From Xanthostigma xanthostigma (taxonomy: Eukaryota; Arthropoda; Insecta; Raphidioptera; Raphidiidae): a DNA stretch of 64,000 bases. The stretch spans positions 32,113,108 through 32,177,107 of the forward strand of contig OY754467.1 of assembly GCA_963575645.1 (NCBI GenBank), read 5' to 3'. Positions 10,871 to 21,743 of this stretch are shown piece by piece. Under the pieces are notes generated by a model. That model was not told the DNA's origin. It was given only the letters and a program-made list of their open reading frames with translations, and ran no database searches. The position numbers and the translations under genes are program-made. Within the stretch, counting starts at the first letter, position 1. Every line of letters begins with the position of its first letter.

Positions 10871-11545
10871 GTTTTTTTGACGTGATAACGTCTTATAAAT
10901 TGATGAATCACCAATATTATAAATTGATAAAACACCGGCTGCATGTTCGAAAAAGGTAACGTAACGTTCCTAACGTTCCTAACGCGTAACGTTCCTAACG
11001 CGTAACGTTCCGCCTGACCCTGTGCGTGCTTTTTGCTAATTTCTCGCTCAATTTAAATCAGATCGGTTTGAAACCAGTCTTAAACGAAAGAGGAGAACAT
11101 TTTACATAGATTTCGTATAACAGAATTTGCCTAAACAGTTTTTTTATACAAAATATAGAAAAATATTTTATACAAATTTATATAGAAAAATAGCTGTATA
11201 AATGCAATGTTGTGTAATGCATGACGCGACGCGGTCGGTTGTCTTTGTTTGCCGTACATGGAAATTAGAAGCAAACGTATGTCTTGTCTTAACATGAAAT
11301 TAATTCAATTTTTTGACATTAGTATATTGTGAAATGCAAAGCCTGCTAAGTTAAGTATTGGAATAACTAATTATTATTAGAACATAATACTTTGTAAGTT
11401 GCAAACGTCACTTTTGACATTTCTTATCATTCCGACACCAAGGATAAGCGGATTGAAACCAAATTTTGGGAGGTTTAGGTTATGTATTACGGAATACGTT
11501 ATCACGTAAAACTATCGTCCGTAAACCGACTTTACAGACAACCAT
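10871..11545 (-). mobile_element. Element W, copy 2 (uninterrupted)
   Basis: Reverse-orientation copy of W, separated from copy 1 by about 100 bp. It contains an array of AACGTTCC/GCGTAACG words, GCCTGACCCTGTGCGTGC, GACGCGGTCGGTTGTC and TCCGTAAACCGACTTTAC. Its middle part (ATTTAAATCAGATCGG ... AACGAAAGAGGA) is also found in family X at 28.4 and 54.6 kb, so W and X share ancestry or a module. Confidence 0.75.
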
Positions 11546-11689
11546 TTTTTTTTCATAAACAAATCAGCTTTTACAAGGGCCGTGTCAAAACACCACCTTA
11601 ATTTTTTTTCTGAAAGAAGGTTTGACATCTATTTTATGCATAAAAATTGGTCTGTCAGCGAAAAAATGTTTTTTACTATGACAGACTTC

Positions 11690-11905
11690 ATAAAAAAAAA
11701 TGTATAACAAATGAAGTCTGACCAATTTATTAACAAAAATTGTCAGCCAGACAAGTTGTATTAGATAGAAGAGATCTTAAACTTTATTTAAAAAAAATTC
11801 AAGGAGGTGTTATGAAATGTATTTTCATAAAAAAAAATAATTTATAACAAATGAAGTCTGACAAATTTATTAACAAAAATTGTCAGTCAGACAAATTTTT
11901 TCAAA
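11690..11905. repeat. Direct repeat of about 75 bp, period near 138
   Basis: ATAACAAATGAAGTCTGAC, AATTTATTAACAAAAATTG and TCAG.CAGACAA occur twice in the same orientation with few differences. The unit lies beside other ATGACAGACTT-type words. Local tandem duplication; no frame. Confidence 0.7.
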
Positions 11906-13136
11906 AATGTTACATTATTTACTACAAATTGTATAAATTTCAAGCAGGTGTTTTGGAAAGTAAAATCATGTTTTTTTTTTCAAAAATTCCTAAAAAAACA
12001 ATTAACAAATTTTTACTAGTTTGGCGGGCGTAACATGTTTCTGACATGTTTTTCAGCCATTTTCACTTTATAATTTTGACGTGTTCTTTGGGGTAACTTT
12101 TTCTGTCATGGGAGCTTAATCTATTAATCTTACTTATCATAACAAAGTACGGGAAACAATGAAACTTAAATTGTTAAGCGTCTATAATTTTCAATAAGTA
12201 TGTATATGTGTGAGACAATTTGCTCAGTTGAAGAAAGCATTATCAGAAAATCTTATTTGACAATAACCTTAGATTGTGACAATACAAATTTCTCTATATG
12301 AAAAGCGTTGTAGAACTTTAATCGATCCTGCTCAAAAAATAATTGATCGATTGAAGCGATATTTTTCGTAAACCGTGCATACATGTACCTACCTACTTAG
12401 CATCGTTGATTGTACAATTTTCACTTCAGAACAACGTTTTTCTACGCATTTTATTCAAAAAGCTTTAAAAGCGATCTTTTTCGATGTGAGTACAATCTAC
12501 TGTTCTAGAATCTAGATGACAGGAGGTTTCACAACGACATTTTAAGACTGCTCCTGATATATGAAAACTGCAATAATATGATCATTGCCAAATCAAATTT
12601 TTTGACAATCTTTTATACAGCCCAGTATTATGGACTTAAACCAACTGAGATAAAAGTGTGAAAACAACGCTAAGTAGTAAGTAATGAAAACAAAATATGA
12701 AGTGCGGTGTGAAGTCAAGGCCGCCGAGTGCATTGTACGCGGTCAGTAGAACGCCTAAAGCAATACCATTTGCATCCTATCGATGCATCTCAACTCTTAG
12801 TAAATATGTTGTGGTTTATACTAAGTCGCTTACTTCGGAATTCGGGGGCGTTAATTGAACGGATCAGATTAAATTACAGGTCACAAGTGTAGTAATTAAT
12901 ATTAATAAACTATTCTCGCCGCAGAAATGAAACTTCTAGTAGCGTCGACTATTATGACAGAGACACATCGCAAAAAACGCCATCTCGCAACTACACCCCC
13001 TCGCGAGAAACTCACCCCCTGCGAGAAACAACTAAATTCATTGGTTTGATTAGTATATGAAATAAAGACAATATGTTTAAAAACTGAAAAATATGTATGC
13101 TTATTTCTGGAATTGGCAAGAATGATAATTATTATA
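11906..13136. other. Intergenic with one repeat fragment
   Basis: Block 12535-12640 (CATTGCCAAATC, TTTTTGACAATC, ACAGCCCAGTATTATG) resembles 39880-39960 and 45080-45170. A GC-richer stretch at 12711-12770 and 12920-13030 contains a 40-codon frame after CTCGCCGCAG. This could be a 5-prime exon, but nothing proves it. Confidence 0.3.
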
Positions 13137-14829
13137 CAGAGTGTTTCAAAAGTCCCGGAATGGCTTAATATTTCATATCGGGTTAGCCGGATAAAAAATG
13201 TTAAAATGGTTTTTAGTATAACTTTTTACGGTCTATCTAATGGCAAAATTCGATTTTGAGTCCGAGGGCCCTAAAAGGATCCTGTAGGGTCCAACTTTGA
13301 AATTTTAAATGGGATCCATGCTTTTTTATTTCATATTCGGATTTTGCGGGAAATTTTACATATTACTACGTCTTAGTATTTCTCTAACCCTCAGACCCTT
13401 TGTAGAGCCTCTAAAAATAAGCCCTGTACAATAAATATCTAAATTTGAAATGATTAACTTACTTTCACCTAAAATATTCGTTTTGAGGAGAAATTTCACT
13501 AATCGATACTTCATAGGTCTCTAAAGCTCAATTTTGAACTTAAGGTTCCTTTGTAGTGCCCCCAAAAAGTTCTAAAAGGCTCCAGAGTTGAATAAATCTT
13601 AATTTGAATTCGGTTACTTAATAATATCTTAAATACTTTTTTCTGGATAAAATGTTACAAATGTGTAGGTACTACTTAATAGGGTACAATTTAGAATTTT
13701 GTAAAATTTCATCCCAAAAAAAAGTATTTAAATAAGATAATATAAAGAACCGAATTCAAACTAAGATTTATTCAACTTTTAATCCTTTTAGACCTTTTTA
13801 GAGGCCTTACAAAAGGGCCTCAAGGTTCAAAATCGAGCTTTAGAGACCCGTGAAGTATCGATTAGTGAAATATCTCCTCACAACGATAAAAGTAAGTTAA
13901 TTAATTCAAATTTAGATTTTAATTGTGCAGGGCTTATTTTTAGGGGCTCTACAAGGGGTACGAGAGTTAAAGAAATATTAAAATGTAGTCTTATGAAAAA
14001 GTTCCCGCACAATCCGAATATGAAATAAAAAAAAATTGGTTGTCTGTAAAGTCGGTTTACGGACGATAGTTTTACGTGATAACGTATTCCGTAATACATA
14101 ACCTAAATTTATATAATAATTATAATAATTCGAATCTATGATATTGCATCTTTTGCTTCAAATTTAGGTTAATTTTATTTATTAAAATTACTCACCACCT
14201 ATAATATAATTGTTTTTTTTTTAACTTTCTTTCTTTCGTATTTATTTTAAGTCTCAAAGATTAACTGTCATAATATTTTGAAAACAATTGTTTCATTGTT
14301 TATATAAAATTCCAAAACCTACTTACAATATTTAAGTATTTTCATACGTCAAAAAATTGATTTTTATAATGATAAAATTTGTATGAAAACGATTTTTTCG
14401 AGAGATGAGACCTAGCTAAAACGATTTTTTGCCCCCCAAAATCCCTTTTCAGTAAATTTCATCCAAATCGTTAGGGCCGTTTTCGAGAAAAGCACGCACA
14501 GGGTCAGGCGGAACGTTAGGAACGTTAGAAACGCTAGGAACGTTAGGAACGTTACACTTTTTCGTGCATGCAGCCGGTGTTTTATCAATTTATAAGATTG
14601 GTGATTCATCAATTTATAAGACGTTATCACGTCAAAAGTATGGATCCCATTTAAAATTTCAAAGTTGGGCTCTACGGGACCCTTTTAGGGCCGTCGGACC
14701 AAAAATCTAATTTTGCCATTCGATAGATAGTAAAAAGTTATACTAAAAACCATTTTAACATTTTTTCATTTTTGTTCAGCTTACCCGATAAGAAATATTA
14801 AGCCGATCCGGGACTTTTGAAACACACGG
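13137..14829. mobile_element. Large foldback element V, copy 1
   Basis: Ends CAGAGTGTTTCAAAAGTCCC and, reversed, CCGTGTGTTTCAAAAGTCCC sit between TA dinucleotides. Arms of roughly 500 bp mirror each other through words such as GGATCCCATTTAAAATTTC, AAAATCGATTTTG-type segments, ATTAGTGAAAT and GTTGAATAAATCTTA. The centre is near 13680. The right arm is interrupted by a W element (14036-14637). A truncated second copy is at 41447-42048. Non-coding Tc1/mariner-style MITE by its TA target. Confidence 0.8.
14036..14637 (+). mobile_element. Element W, copy 3, nested in V
   Basis: Begins TTGGTTGTCTGTAAAGTCGG after an A-run and ends ACGTTATCACGTCAAAA. Contains GCACGCACAGGGTCAGGCGG, an AACGTTAGG array and GCATGCAGCCGGTG, as in copies 1 and 2. 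The V arm resumes directly after it (ATGGATCCCATTT), which fixes the insertion boundaries to a few bases. Confidence 0.75.
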
Positions 14830-15420
14830 TATATCGCTTCCATTTCTGATAAATTGTTATCGGAAAATATTAGATATAGATCTATAATCTCAATTTTTAT
14901 TAACCACTTTTGCGATTTATTTATCTTTCTTAATAATTTTACGTGTCAGGTTGGAAATAAATTTGAAATAAACAATCTCGACTTTGTACAAATTTCAACT
15001 CAACGTCGACTCTACAACTCAAACTCAAAACCTCAATTTTCAACTGTAAAACTATCTTTTAAAAAATCATTCAAACCATGTTCGGACATACTCAAGGTGA
15101 CCAATAACATTCAAATGTTTTCCAGCTGCCATTTTCTTTCAACTAATCACACTAAAACACATTGCAACGGTCATTCATTCATACAAAATGTCGCGGAACC
15201 TATTTTTAATTGCGTTTGCGTAACAAATTTGAAGCAGTTAATCAGTTAAAGGGTTCAACTGGCAACCCAATACTGTCGAACTTGTAACATATGGCTTGAC
15301 CCCATATCGCCTGTTATTCTAATTTCCAAGAAATAATCACTCATAGTGCAAACGCATTTTAAAAGTTATAGCTTCTGGAACTTTTGAGTAAAAAAAACAA
15401 AATAACAAAAATAAACAACG
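14830..15420. other. Intergenic; unusual long frame without recognisable domain
   Basis: An open frame at 14854-15249 (131 codons, no AUG near its start) is the longest outside the PDXDC1 exons, with Asn, Ser and Lys excess. The minus strand has a strong-context AUG near 15136 opening a 21-codon frame. Neither shows a known motif. Confidence 0.25.
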
Positions 15421-15495
15421 GCACCAACCGTCGGAAATGAACCTACGACCTTCTGTTACGAGACAGCCGCTATACCTCTCAGTTACCGTAGCCTT
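15421..15495 (-). pseudogene. tRNA-Thr-like SINE head, copy 1
   Basis: On the minus strand: GGCTACGGTAACTGAGAGGT (A-box region), GCTGTCTCGTAACAG (anticodon CGU, Thr) and GGTCGTAGGTTCATTTCCGA (B-box). The copy at 31963-32030 shares GGCTG.., GGTCGTAGGTTCA and GGTGC in the same order, so both come from one tRNA-derived family. An AT-rich tail follows on the minus strand. Confidence 0.6.
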
Positions 15496-15720
15496 TTGCG
15501 GTACAGGGGGTTTTTATATATAGTATCGAAGAAGAAGAAAAATTATAGAGGTCATCAGCGTCACCAAGTATTGATAATCAACATTCGTGCATCTACTGGG
15601 TTCTTCATGACTTGATCCCTATTGACAATTCTTGCAACATTTAGTAATATTTTTTCCGTTTCACTTTCGCATGAATCAAACGTTGCCCTACCATGCGTAA
15701 AGAAGTTTCACTTCAAAAGT
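15496..15720 (-). repeat. Flank shared with other GAAGTTTTACTTC repeats
   Basis: The block ends ATGCGTAAAGAAGTTTCACTTC. The same end occurs at about 17645-17669, 32112-32130 and 56530-56552. In both tRNA-Thr-like copies (15.4 and 32.0 kb) this end lies 100-230 bp upstream of the tRNA head, so the two may belong to one composite repeat. Confidence 0.45.
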
Positions 15721-15759
15721 ATAAGAATATCCGTGAGGCGGCAAAAAGATAAATCTGGG

Positions 15760-15862
15760 TCTGCGAGTAACCATGTAAACATATTGCGTCAACCCTAACT
15801 ACTATAGTGATGGTCTGCGAGTAACCATGTAAACATATTGCGTCAACCCTAACTACTATAGT
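15760..15862. repeat. Tandem duplication, 54-bp unit, two copies
   Basis: TCTGCGAGTAACCATGTAAA ... AACCCTAACTACTATAGT occurs twice, 54 bases apart, without differences seen. A recent local duplication. Confidence 0.9.
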
Positions 15863-16210
15863 CAAATCATGAATACTTGTTAAATCAGAGTTCAGTAAAC
15901 GTAAACAGTGGTTATTAACCGGACAGTTGTTTCGTGTAAAGACGAAGACAGCCATATTAATTTTAGTTGTTTACTACGCACATTGAAAACACACTCGAAT
16001 GAAAATTATAGACTGTCTATAAACAAGATATAAATCACTGAACACTACACGATATAGATGTAAACAAATCGGAGTAAAATTAAAGGTGAACGCACATTCT
16101 TTATAATTTGTAGCGATGGTGGCGCCTCGAGGTGAACTTGGTCGTCCTAAAAAAAAAAAAAACGAAATAGTGCAATTTTATAGAGTCGTGATCTAAATTT
16201 CTGATCAAAA
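15863..16210. other. Intergenic, no feature recognised
   Basis: AT-rich sequence with an A-run near 16150. No repeat partner seen. Confidence 0.3.
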
Positions 16211-16510
16211 TTATTAACCGCTCAATTATCGCTTTGCGCGTCAGAGCTGACTTTCGTACATACAAGAAGTTAATTTTAAACAAAATCCATTCAAATTGCA
16301 GGTTTTTGAAGAGGGGAGATTTTGTTCTAACAGAACCATTTTTACTATCAGACCAGAACCCTATTTAAATTCACTGAAATGTGTTCAGTAGTTATTTTTC
16401 TACTATTTCAGTGTTAAAGGAATAATTGGACTAGAAGCATGTTTTACTTTCCGATGATGGCAGAGTAAGATTGAAACCATCAGAGATGGTCATGAACGAG
16501 TGTGCAAAGG
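16211..16510 (+). repeat. Two adjoining dispersed-repeat fragments
   Basis: 16211-16400 matches the insertion at 9430-9806 (CAGAGCTGACTTTCGTAC, AAATCCATTCAAA, CAGACCAGAACCCTATTT, ATGTGTTCAGTAGTT) but lacks its TACG array. 16413-16510 matches 118-225. Their adjacency here and separation elsewhere suggests nested or mosaic insertion. Confidence 0.55.
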
Positions 16511-17306
16511 CCTGGAGAAAGATTTGCTGCCAGTGTCAAATTTTGCCCAAGGCTCTTCAAGCTCGGACTTGGGGCGGCAAATATTCAGAAAAGGCAAATT
16601 TTTAGAATTTTGAAAGAAAATACTTAAGAACAAAGTTATCACTTAGCAATGCATATTTTTCGTTTGGACTTCTCACAATGTTTTAAAATACACTAATTAA
16701 TGTACGTTTCTAAGTAAATTTTATCAAAACTTTATCCCTCCACACATACACGGGTCGTGTCATTGGTCTCTTCTGCAACCCCTGTTCCGATTTTTCTGCT
16801 GCGAAATCTGGTCACCTTGATGCTCAGTGTTCATTGTATAAATTAATCACCATTCACCTATTAATTATCATATATTGGGAGTGATCTAGGATCTAGCTAT
16901 CTCTCTCCTATCTATAACTTTAATACTTGCTCCCATTTCTCACTCTTATTTTTTCCTCCAAGAATAGATGTTTTGTGTCAAATTATTGCCACTGAAAAAG
17001 CTTTTAAATATTTGTAAAATTTGGCGATTAGCGTCCCAACAGGAAACCATTGCTTTAAATTGAGACCAATCCAGACCCTCTAAGTTCAAAAATAAGATCA
17101 GAAAAGTATAAAAACTGAATGTCCGTTTAGACATTTGACATCAAGGAACGTAATAGCTAATTTTTTGAATTTTCAAGACATTTACGAAATTACAAGATTT
17201 AGAAAAAAATTGCAAATTTTTTTTGCAAAAAATGAATAGAATAACAAACCGTTATAGATACACTGTTATGATAAAAAACTATTATGATATTGAATAATAA
17301 AAAAAA
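16511..17306. other. Intergenic, no feature recognised
   Basis: A moderately GC-rich start (16511-16580), then AT-rich sequence. The minus-strand frame at 16946-17134 has no motif. Confidence 0.3.
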
Positions 17307-17669
17307 CAAGTGTGCTTTAGACCACACGACTGAAGTAAAATTTCTTCCTGCCATAATTTGTTATTATTCACCCGAAAATTCACAAAATATGAACTTTAAA
17401 ATGAATTTACAATTTTATTCACTTTGAACGTAAAATATTTAATGTATTGAACAAAATATAAATTTATAAAATTGTTCAAGAACGAAATGAAATTACGAAA
17501 AAATATGAACTTTCAAGAACGAAATGAAATGATGAAATAATCAAGAAATCACCGTTCGCGTAACGCTATTCCGTTCGCTTCGCCCGATCACACAATTTTC
17601 GTAACGCTCTCGTCACGCATTCACCAGCTTACTTCCCAAGTCAAGCGTGCGTAAAGAAGTTTTACTTCA
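17307..17669. repeat. Dispersed repeat G, copy 1
   Basis: Starts GTGTGCTTTAGACCACACGA then CTGAAGTAAAATTTCTTCC. Ends CATTCACCAGCTTACTTCCC, AAGTCAAGCGTGCG and AAGAAGTTTTACTTC. The ends contain GAAGTAAAAYTTCTTC against GAAGTTTTACTTC, a short inverted similarity. Longer copy at 55955-56552. Confidence 0.7.
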
Positions 17670-17689
17670 ACAAAGTTACAGTACATATC

Positions 17690-17905
17690 TCTTCTAGGCA
17701 TGCGTCGATTTTCTCCAAGATTAATTGGACTCTTCCTATATACATGTTGAACATCTTATCAAAATTTGGTTTGGATCCGCTCAGTCCTTTGACCTGCTCA
17801 CAGACATACAGACGAACAGATTTTTTTCCAAAAATAAATAAAAATGAATGAAAATTTTTTGTAAAATTCTGACTTAAATTATTAGTACCATTCCCCACTT
17901 GTGAA
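17690..17905 (-). repeat. Dispersed repeat R, fragment
   Basis: On the minus strand it reads ACCATTCCCCACTTGTG-type start reversed, then CAGACATACAGACG, CCAAATTTTGATAAG and CTAGAAGAGATATGTACTG, in the R order. Adjoins repeat G directly. Confidence 0.55.
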
Positions 17906-18379
17906 GCTGTAATTGTAAAAGCCATAACAATGCGATAATATGTAACTAATTTAACGAGGTGTGACGAGCAACATTTAAAAACAAACAAAAAATGGTCGAG
18001 ATTTTGTTTTGTTTTAAGTTTCGTTTTTGTTAGTTTTTTGCTAGAAAAATGTGTGCCTGGATGCAGGATGTTCTATTGTTTCATATACGTTATCTTGATA
18101 AGATATGACAGATTTCATCTTTTTAGACAAGGACGTAATATCATCACTGTTATTTATTACCTTTTATCATTGTTCAACAAACTGAGCAAATGTTAGACTA
18201 GTCTTTTTTCTTTCAAATCTAAACAAAATCTACTGATTTGTACGGATGATATCGAAGTCGAAAATATCCATGGTCACACATAATATTATAAAAGGTTTCT
18301 TGTTCTTGTAAGAACTGTAATTATGTAATTTAAATTACCGTTACAAATTTACAGATTTCTAGCTAATAAGACCGCTATT
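17906..18379. other. Intergenic, no feature recognised
   Basis: AT-rich. Nothing recognised on either strand. Confidence 0.3.
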
Positions 18380-18399
18380 ACACTATTAATAGTATCTAT

Positions 18400-18826
18400 A
18401 GTTTATGTATCTAGTTTGTAATGCATTATTTTATGACGCACAGCTCAAACCACTGGACGGATTGGGCTGAAATTTGGTACGCAGATAGTTATTACGACGT
18501 AGGTATCCGCTAAGAACGGATTTTTTAAAATTCAATTCCTAAAAGAGTGTAGCGGGGCTACAAATGCGCAAGATTATTCTTGTCAACAAATAAATAAATA
18601 CGTGTTTCATGCTTTTTCAAAAACAACCCTTTCAGAGCGTGAAAAGATAGTCTAAAATTCAACATGGGTGTCATTTCCAAGGTTTGTCAGGATTTTGATT
18701 ACGTGAATGTCGTTAATTTTTAAATTTTTTAGGGGGATCTACGTCGAGAGAATCGTAACTATGCCAAATAATGGAAATACATACGTGTTTCGTCTCAATC
18801 GCGTGTGAAGCTGCGGGTAACGGCTA
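18400..18826 (+). mobile_element. Helitron-like or related degenerate repeat
   Basis: Contains CTCAAACCACTGGACGGATT and GGGCTGAAATTTGGTACGCA, followed at the end by GTGAAGCTGCGGGTAACGGC and a terminal CTAGT. The CTAG-before-T end and the consensus resemble 3-prime ends of non-autonomous insect Helitrons. The 5-prime end is unclear. Confidence 0.45.
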
Positions 18827-19640
18827 GTATGATTATAAACCGTGAAACAGCCAGTGCACTGGCAAGCCATTAGACATTCGGATTCTGATATCGCATGACG
18901 TGCAGTGTACAAGCTGCTAATATGTGGGGTGGATTTAGGCTATATCTCATTATGCTATCATAAAACGCCGCACAAATACGGCTATATTCAACAAAAAAAA
19001 AGTCCTCGTCGGAATGGGCTGCACGTCCTAAACATGAGTTCCCTATATCTTATCAAAATCGGTTCAGTGACTCTCAATAGTGACATGCCTAATAGTCGGT
19101 CCTACTAAGTGGAGGTTGTACTAGACTCGAATGTTTTGAAATGTAAAAACCGTTTGTGACAACTATGTTAATTTATTCCACTGTTAAAAAACAGTTAAGT
19201 CATTGTGAAGGTTAATAGCTGATTCAGACGAATCTCTTAACCAACTGATCTAGTTACTATGAATCGTAAAATCATTTCCCCACAAAACTGTCAACAGCTG
19301 TGTTTGATGTTTTATTTATTTAGGCGTATGGAAATGGGATATATTTAGCTAATTGTCATTCACCATTGAATTTTATATAAACAATATACATACGTAACAC
19401 ACCTATTTCATGTGCGTTCAATATACTAGATGGGAAAACCTATAAGATTATTTTTTTGTCCTAACTGAACAAAATAACTGCTTTTCATACATGTACCTAG
19501 AGCGGTCGTAAAAACATCCATTAAAGAAATATTCGATAATATTTCATATTACTCCAAGCTGGACAATAACCTGAGATCTTATGAGCAGTAGGTACGTAAT
19601 ACAGACGGCACGCCTTTAACCACACGGACACCAGACAGAG
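18827..19640. other. Intergenic, no feature recognised
   Basis: AT-rich. The frame at 18905-19108 shows no motif. Confidence 0.3.
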
Positions 19641-19822
19641 TGATGTGCCGGATATCCGTATCCGTATCCGCGGATATCCGAGGGAGAAGAAAGATCCGTA
19701 TCCGTATCCGCTGATATCCGATGGAGAAAAAAGATCCGTATCCGTATCCGTTAGTTTTATGGCGGATCTTTTACGGATCTTTTACCTTATTAATTTTCAA
19801 TTCATAGATGAAATTTTATATA

Positions 19823-20530
19823 CAGCGTGTCCCATTTTAATGTCCCACCCCGGATAACTTTTGTCAGTGACCTTGAATGAAAAATTGTTTGGTACAAAAG
19901 TTGTACAACTTGGAGGGGGACATTCGATGGCACTAATACTTTTGACCTTGGGTATAAGGTTCTAGGTCATTCAAGGTCAACTTTGTTTTTTTTAATGGAA
20001 CGTCTTATTTATTTTAAAATATGAGACTTTTGTCTGAAACTTTTTTCGAGAACAGGCAAAACTCTGTGCGTCTGTTAGTCTGTTAGTCGGTTATTCGGTT
20101 AGTCTGTGAACACTATACAGGTCAAACGGATGAACGGATTGAAACAAAATTTTGGGAGGATGTTTGGTATGCAAATATGAAAAGCCCTATTGTTTTTGAA
20201 GAAAATCTCACCATTCTCGAGTTGAAAATTCAAAAATTTTCAATTTTGAAGGCTAAATTAATTGAAAAAATTTGCCCGTTCTCGAAAAAAGTTTCAGACA
20301 AAAGTCTCATATTTTTTCACGCGCAATCGATTGCCGATGTCAAAAATAGGACGTTTCATTAAAAAAACAAAGTTGACCTTGAATGACTTTGAACCTTATA
20401 CCCAAGGTCAAAAGTATTAGTGCCATCGAATGTCCCCCTCCAAGTTGTACAACTTTTGTACCAAACAATTTTTCATTCAAGGTCACTGACAAAAGTTATC
20501 CAGGGTGGGACATTAAAATGGGACACGCTG
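19823..20530. mobile_element. TA-flanked MITE with long inverted ends
   Basis: Arms of about 170 bp start CAGCGTGTCCCATTTTAATG and continue TGTCCCACCC, GACAAAAGTTATCC-type, TTGTACAACTTGGAGGGGG, GGTCAAAAGTATTAGTGCC and AAGGTCAACTTTG. TATA surrounds each end. The middle carries an R-family block (20045-20215) between shorter mirrored segments (GAGACTTTTGTCTGAAAC against GTTTCAGACAAAAGTCTC), so it is a nest. Non-coding. Confidence 0.8.
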
Positions 20531-20650
20531 TATATAGGTGATTAGGTATAATATTGAAAAACTGTTAAATTCCATTCAGATTATTTTTTATTTCTTAAAA
20601 TCGTATTTGGCACCTTTATATTGCAAAAATTTATCGTAGTGAGTACCATA

Positions 20651-21410
20651 TAAAGAATACAATCCCGGGATCCCAAATCTCGGGATCCCGGCCGTTTTCT
20701 GGTCCCGAAAATCCCGGGATCGTACTTGGCTAATCTCGGGATTTTCGGGATATCCAAAACAGATCTAGTTTGCATTCCGTAATCCGTTGCGCCTTAACAA
20801 TTACCTTGCCTAGATTATATTAATATTATTTATTACGCATAACGACAAAAAACAATCCTTAAATACGCGGTACGATATGTAAGAATATGAAATCTCCAGA
20901 TCCTGAAGTACAAGTACAAAATGAATCAGGATTGGCAAATAGTTAGACGTGAAATAAGCCTGTTCGAAAATGGAGGAGTTCGTGGATATCACTTAGAAAC
21001 GGCATATAAGTATCTATTGTCTATTCCTCCAACGAGCGCAGAACCTGATCGAGCGTTTTCAGCGTATGTTGGCAATAAACTACGAAGCAGGCTTGGAAGT
21101 CAAACATTGGATGCTTTGATATTTCTGCGATTGTATTTTCTAAATTCTAAATAGTTTTTTTGTGTTGTCTTTTTGATTTCTTGCAAAAAATTTTCTTTTT
21201 GTTTTGTCTATTTTCTTTTCTTACTATATTGTGATTTGTGTTGTGCAACGATTTTAAAAACATTTTTTAAGAAATACTCAAGTTTTTTTCATTTGAGCCC
21301 AATTAGAAACCACATAGTCTAATCCCGGGATAGCCCCGGGATCCCGGGATTACGCATCAAAAATCCCGTAATCCCGGGATTGAAAAACATTCTCGGGATT
21401 GTATTCTCTA
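20651..21410 (+). mobile_element. hAT element remnant with exact 8-bp duplication
   Basis: Ends TAAAGAATACAATCCCGGGA and, reversed, TAGAGAATACAATCCCGAGA sit between identical GTACCATA (20643-20650 and 21411-21418). Sub-terminal arrays of ATCCCGGGAT words lie inside each end. The 760-bp element keeps only a transposase C-terminus (20921-21154) and is therefore an internal-deletion derivative. Confidence 0.88.
20921..21154 (+). pseudogene. hAT transposase C-terminal (dimerisation) fragment
   Basis: A 77-codon frame contains LLSIPPTSAEPDRAFSA followed by LRSRLGSQTLDALIFLRLYF. These correspond to the conserved P-x-S-x(2)-E/D-R-x-F-S and RSRL-x(3)-TLDAL-x-FLR-x-YF blocks of the hAT C-terminal dimerisation domain. 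The DDE core and BED finger are missing. The ATG is probably not the original start; an in-frame TGA lies 33 bases upstream. No activity is expected. Confidence 0.82.
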
Positions 21411-21743
21411 GTACCATACCAATAGTACATAGCTCAAAGGTACTAATAAAAAACTATCTTAATAATGAGATATTGCACATCGATCTCTAGAGACAGAGTT
21501 AACTGTTAAAGAAGTCAATAACTTCTTCCCATAAGAGTCTCTCAAAGGTCGATGTGCAATATTTACCGCCGCGTACTCTAAGAAAGTTAAGATCCGTATC
21601 CGTATCCACGGATCTTGAAACCAAATATCCGTATCCGTATCCGTATCCGTGGATCTTGAAACCAAATATCCGTATTCAGATCCGTATCCGCGGATATGCA
21701 TTTTTAACGATCCTAGACAGAATGTACGTAACACACTACTTAG

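Larger units (their letters stand above)
19641..21714. mobile_element. hAT-like composite with ATCCGT arrays, containing two nested elements
   Basis: Both ends are built of ATCCGTATCCGT hexamer arrays and GATATCC words (19645-19752 and 21590-21695). Flanks AGACAGAG (19633-19640) and AGACAGAA (21715-21722) match at 7 of 8 bases, suggesting an 8-bp hAT duplication. Removing the nested MITE (19823-20530) and hAT (20651-21410) leaves about 606 bp of host element. The extreme ends are not clean inverted repeats, so the boundaries are provisional. Confidence 0.5.

Noticed and set aside
12927-13049. 40-codon frame after an acceptor-like CTCGCCGCAG
   Set aside because: Balanced composition is suggestive, but there is no donor, no motif and no partner exon.
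14854-15249. 131-codon open frame, the longest single frame outside PDXDC1
   Set aside because: No AUG near the start, no domain, amino-acid content dominated by Asn, Ser and Lys, no convincing splice sites. Possibly 5-prime exon sequence of something on the other strand, but unsupported.
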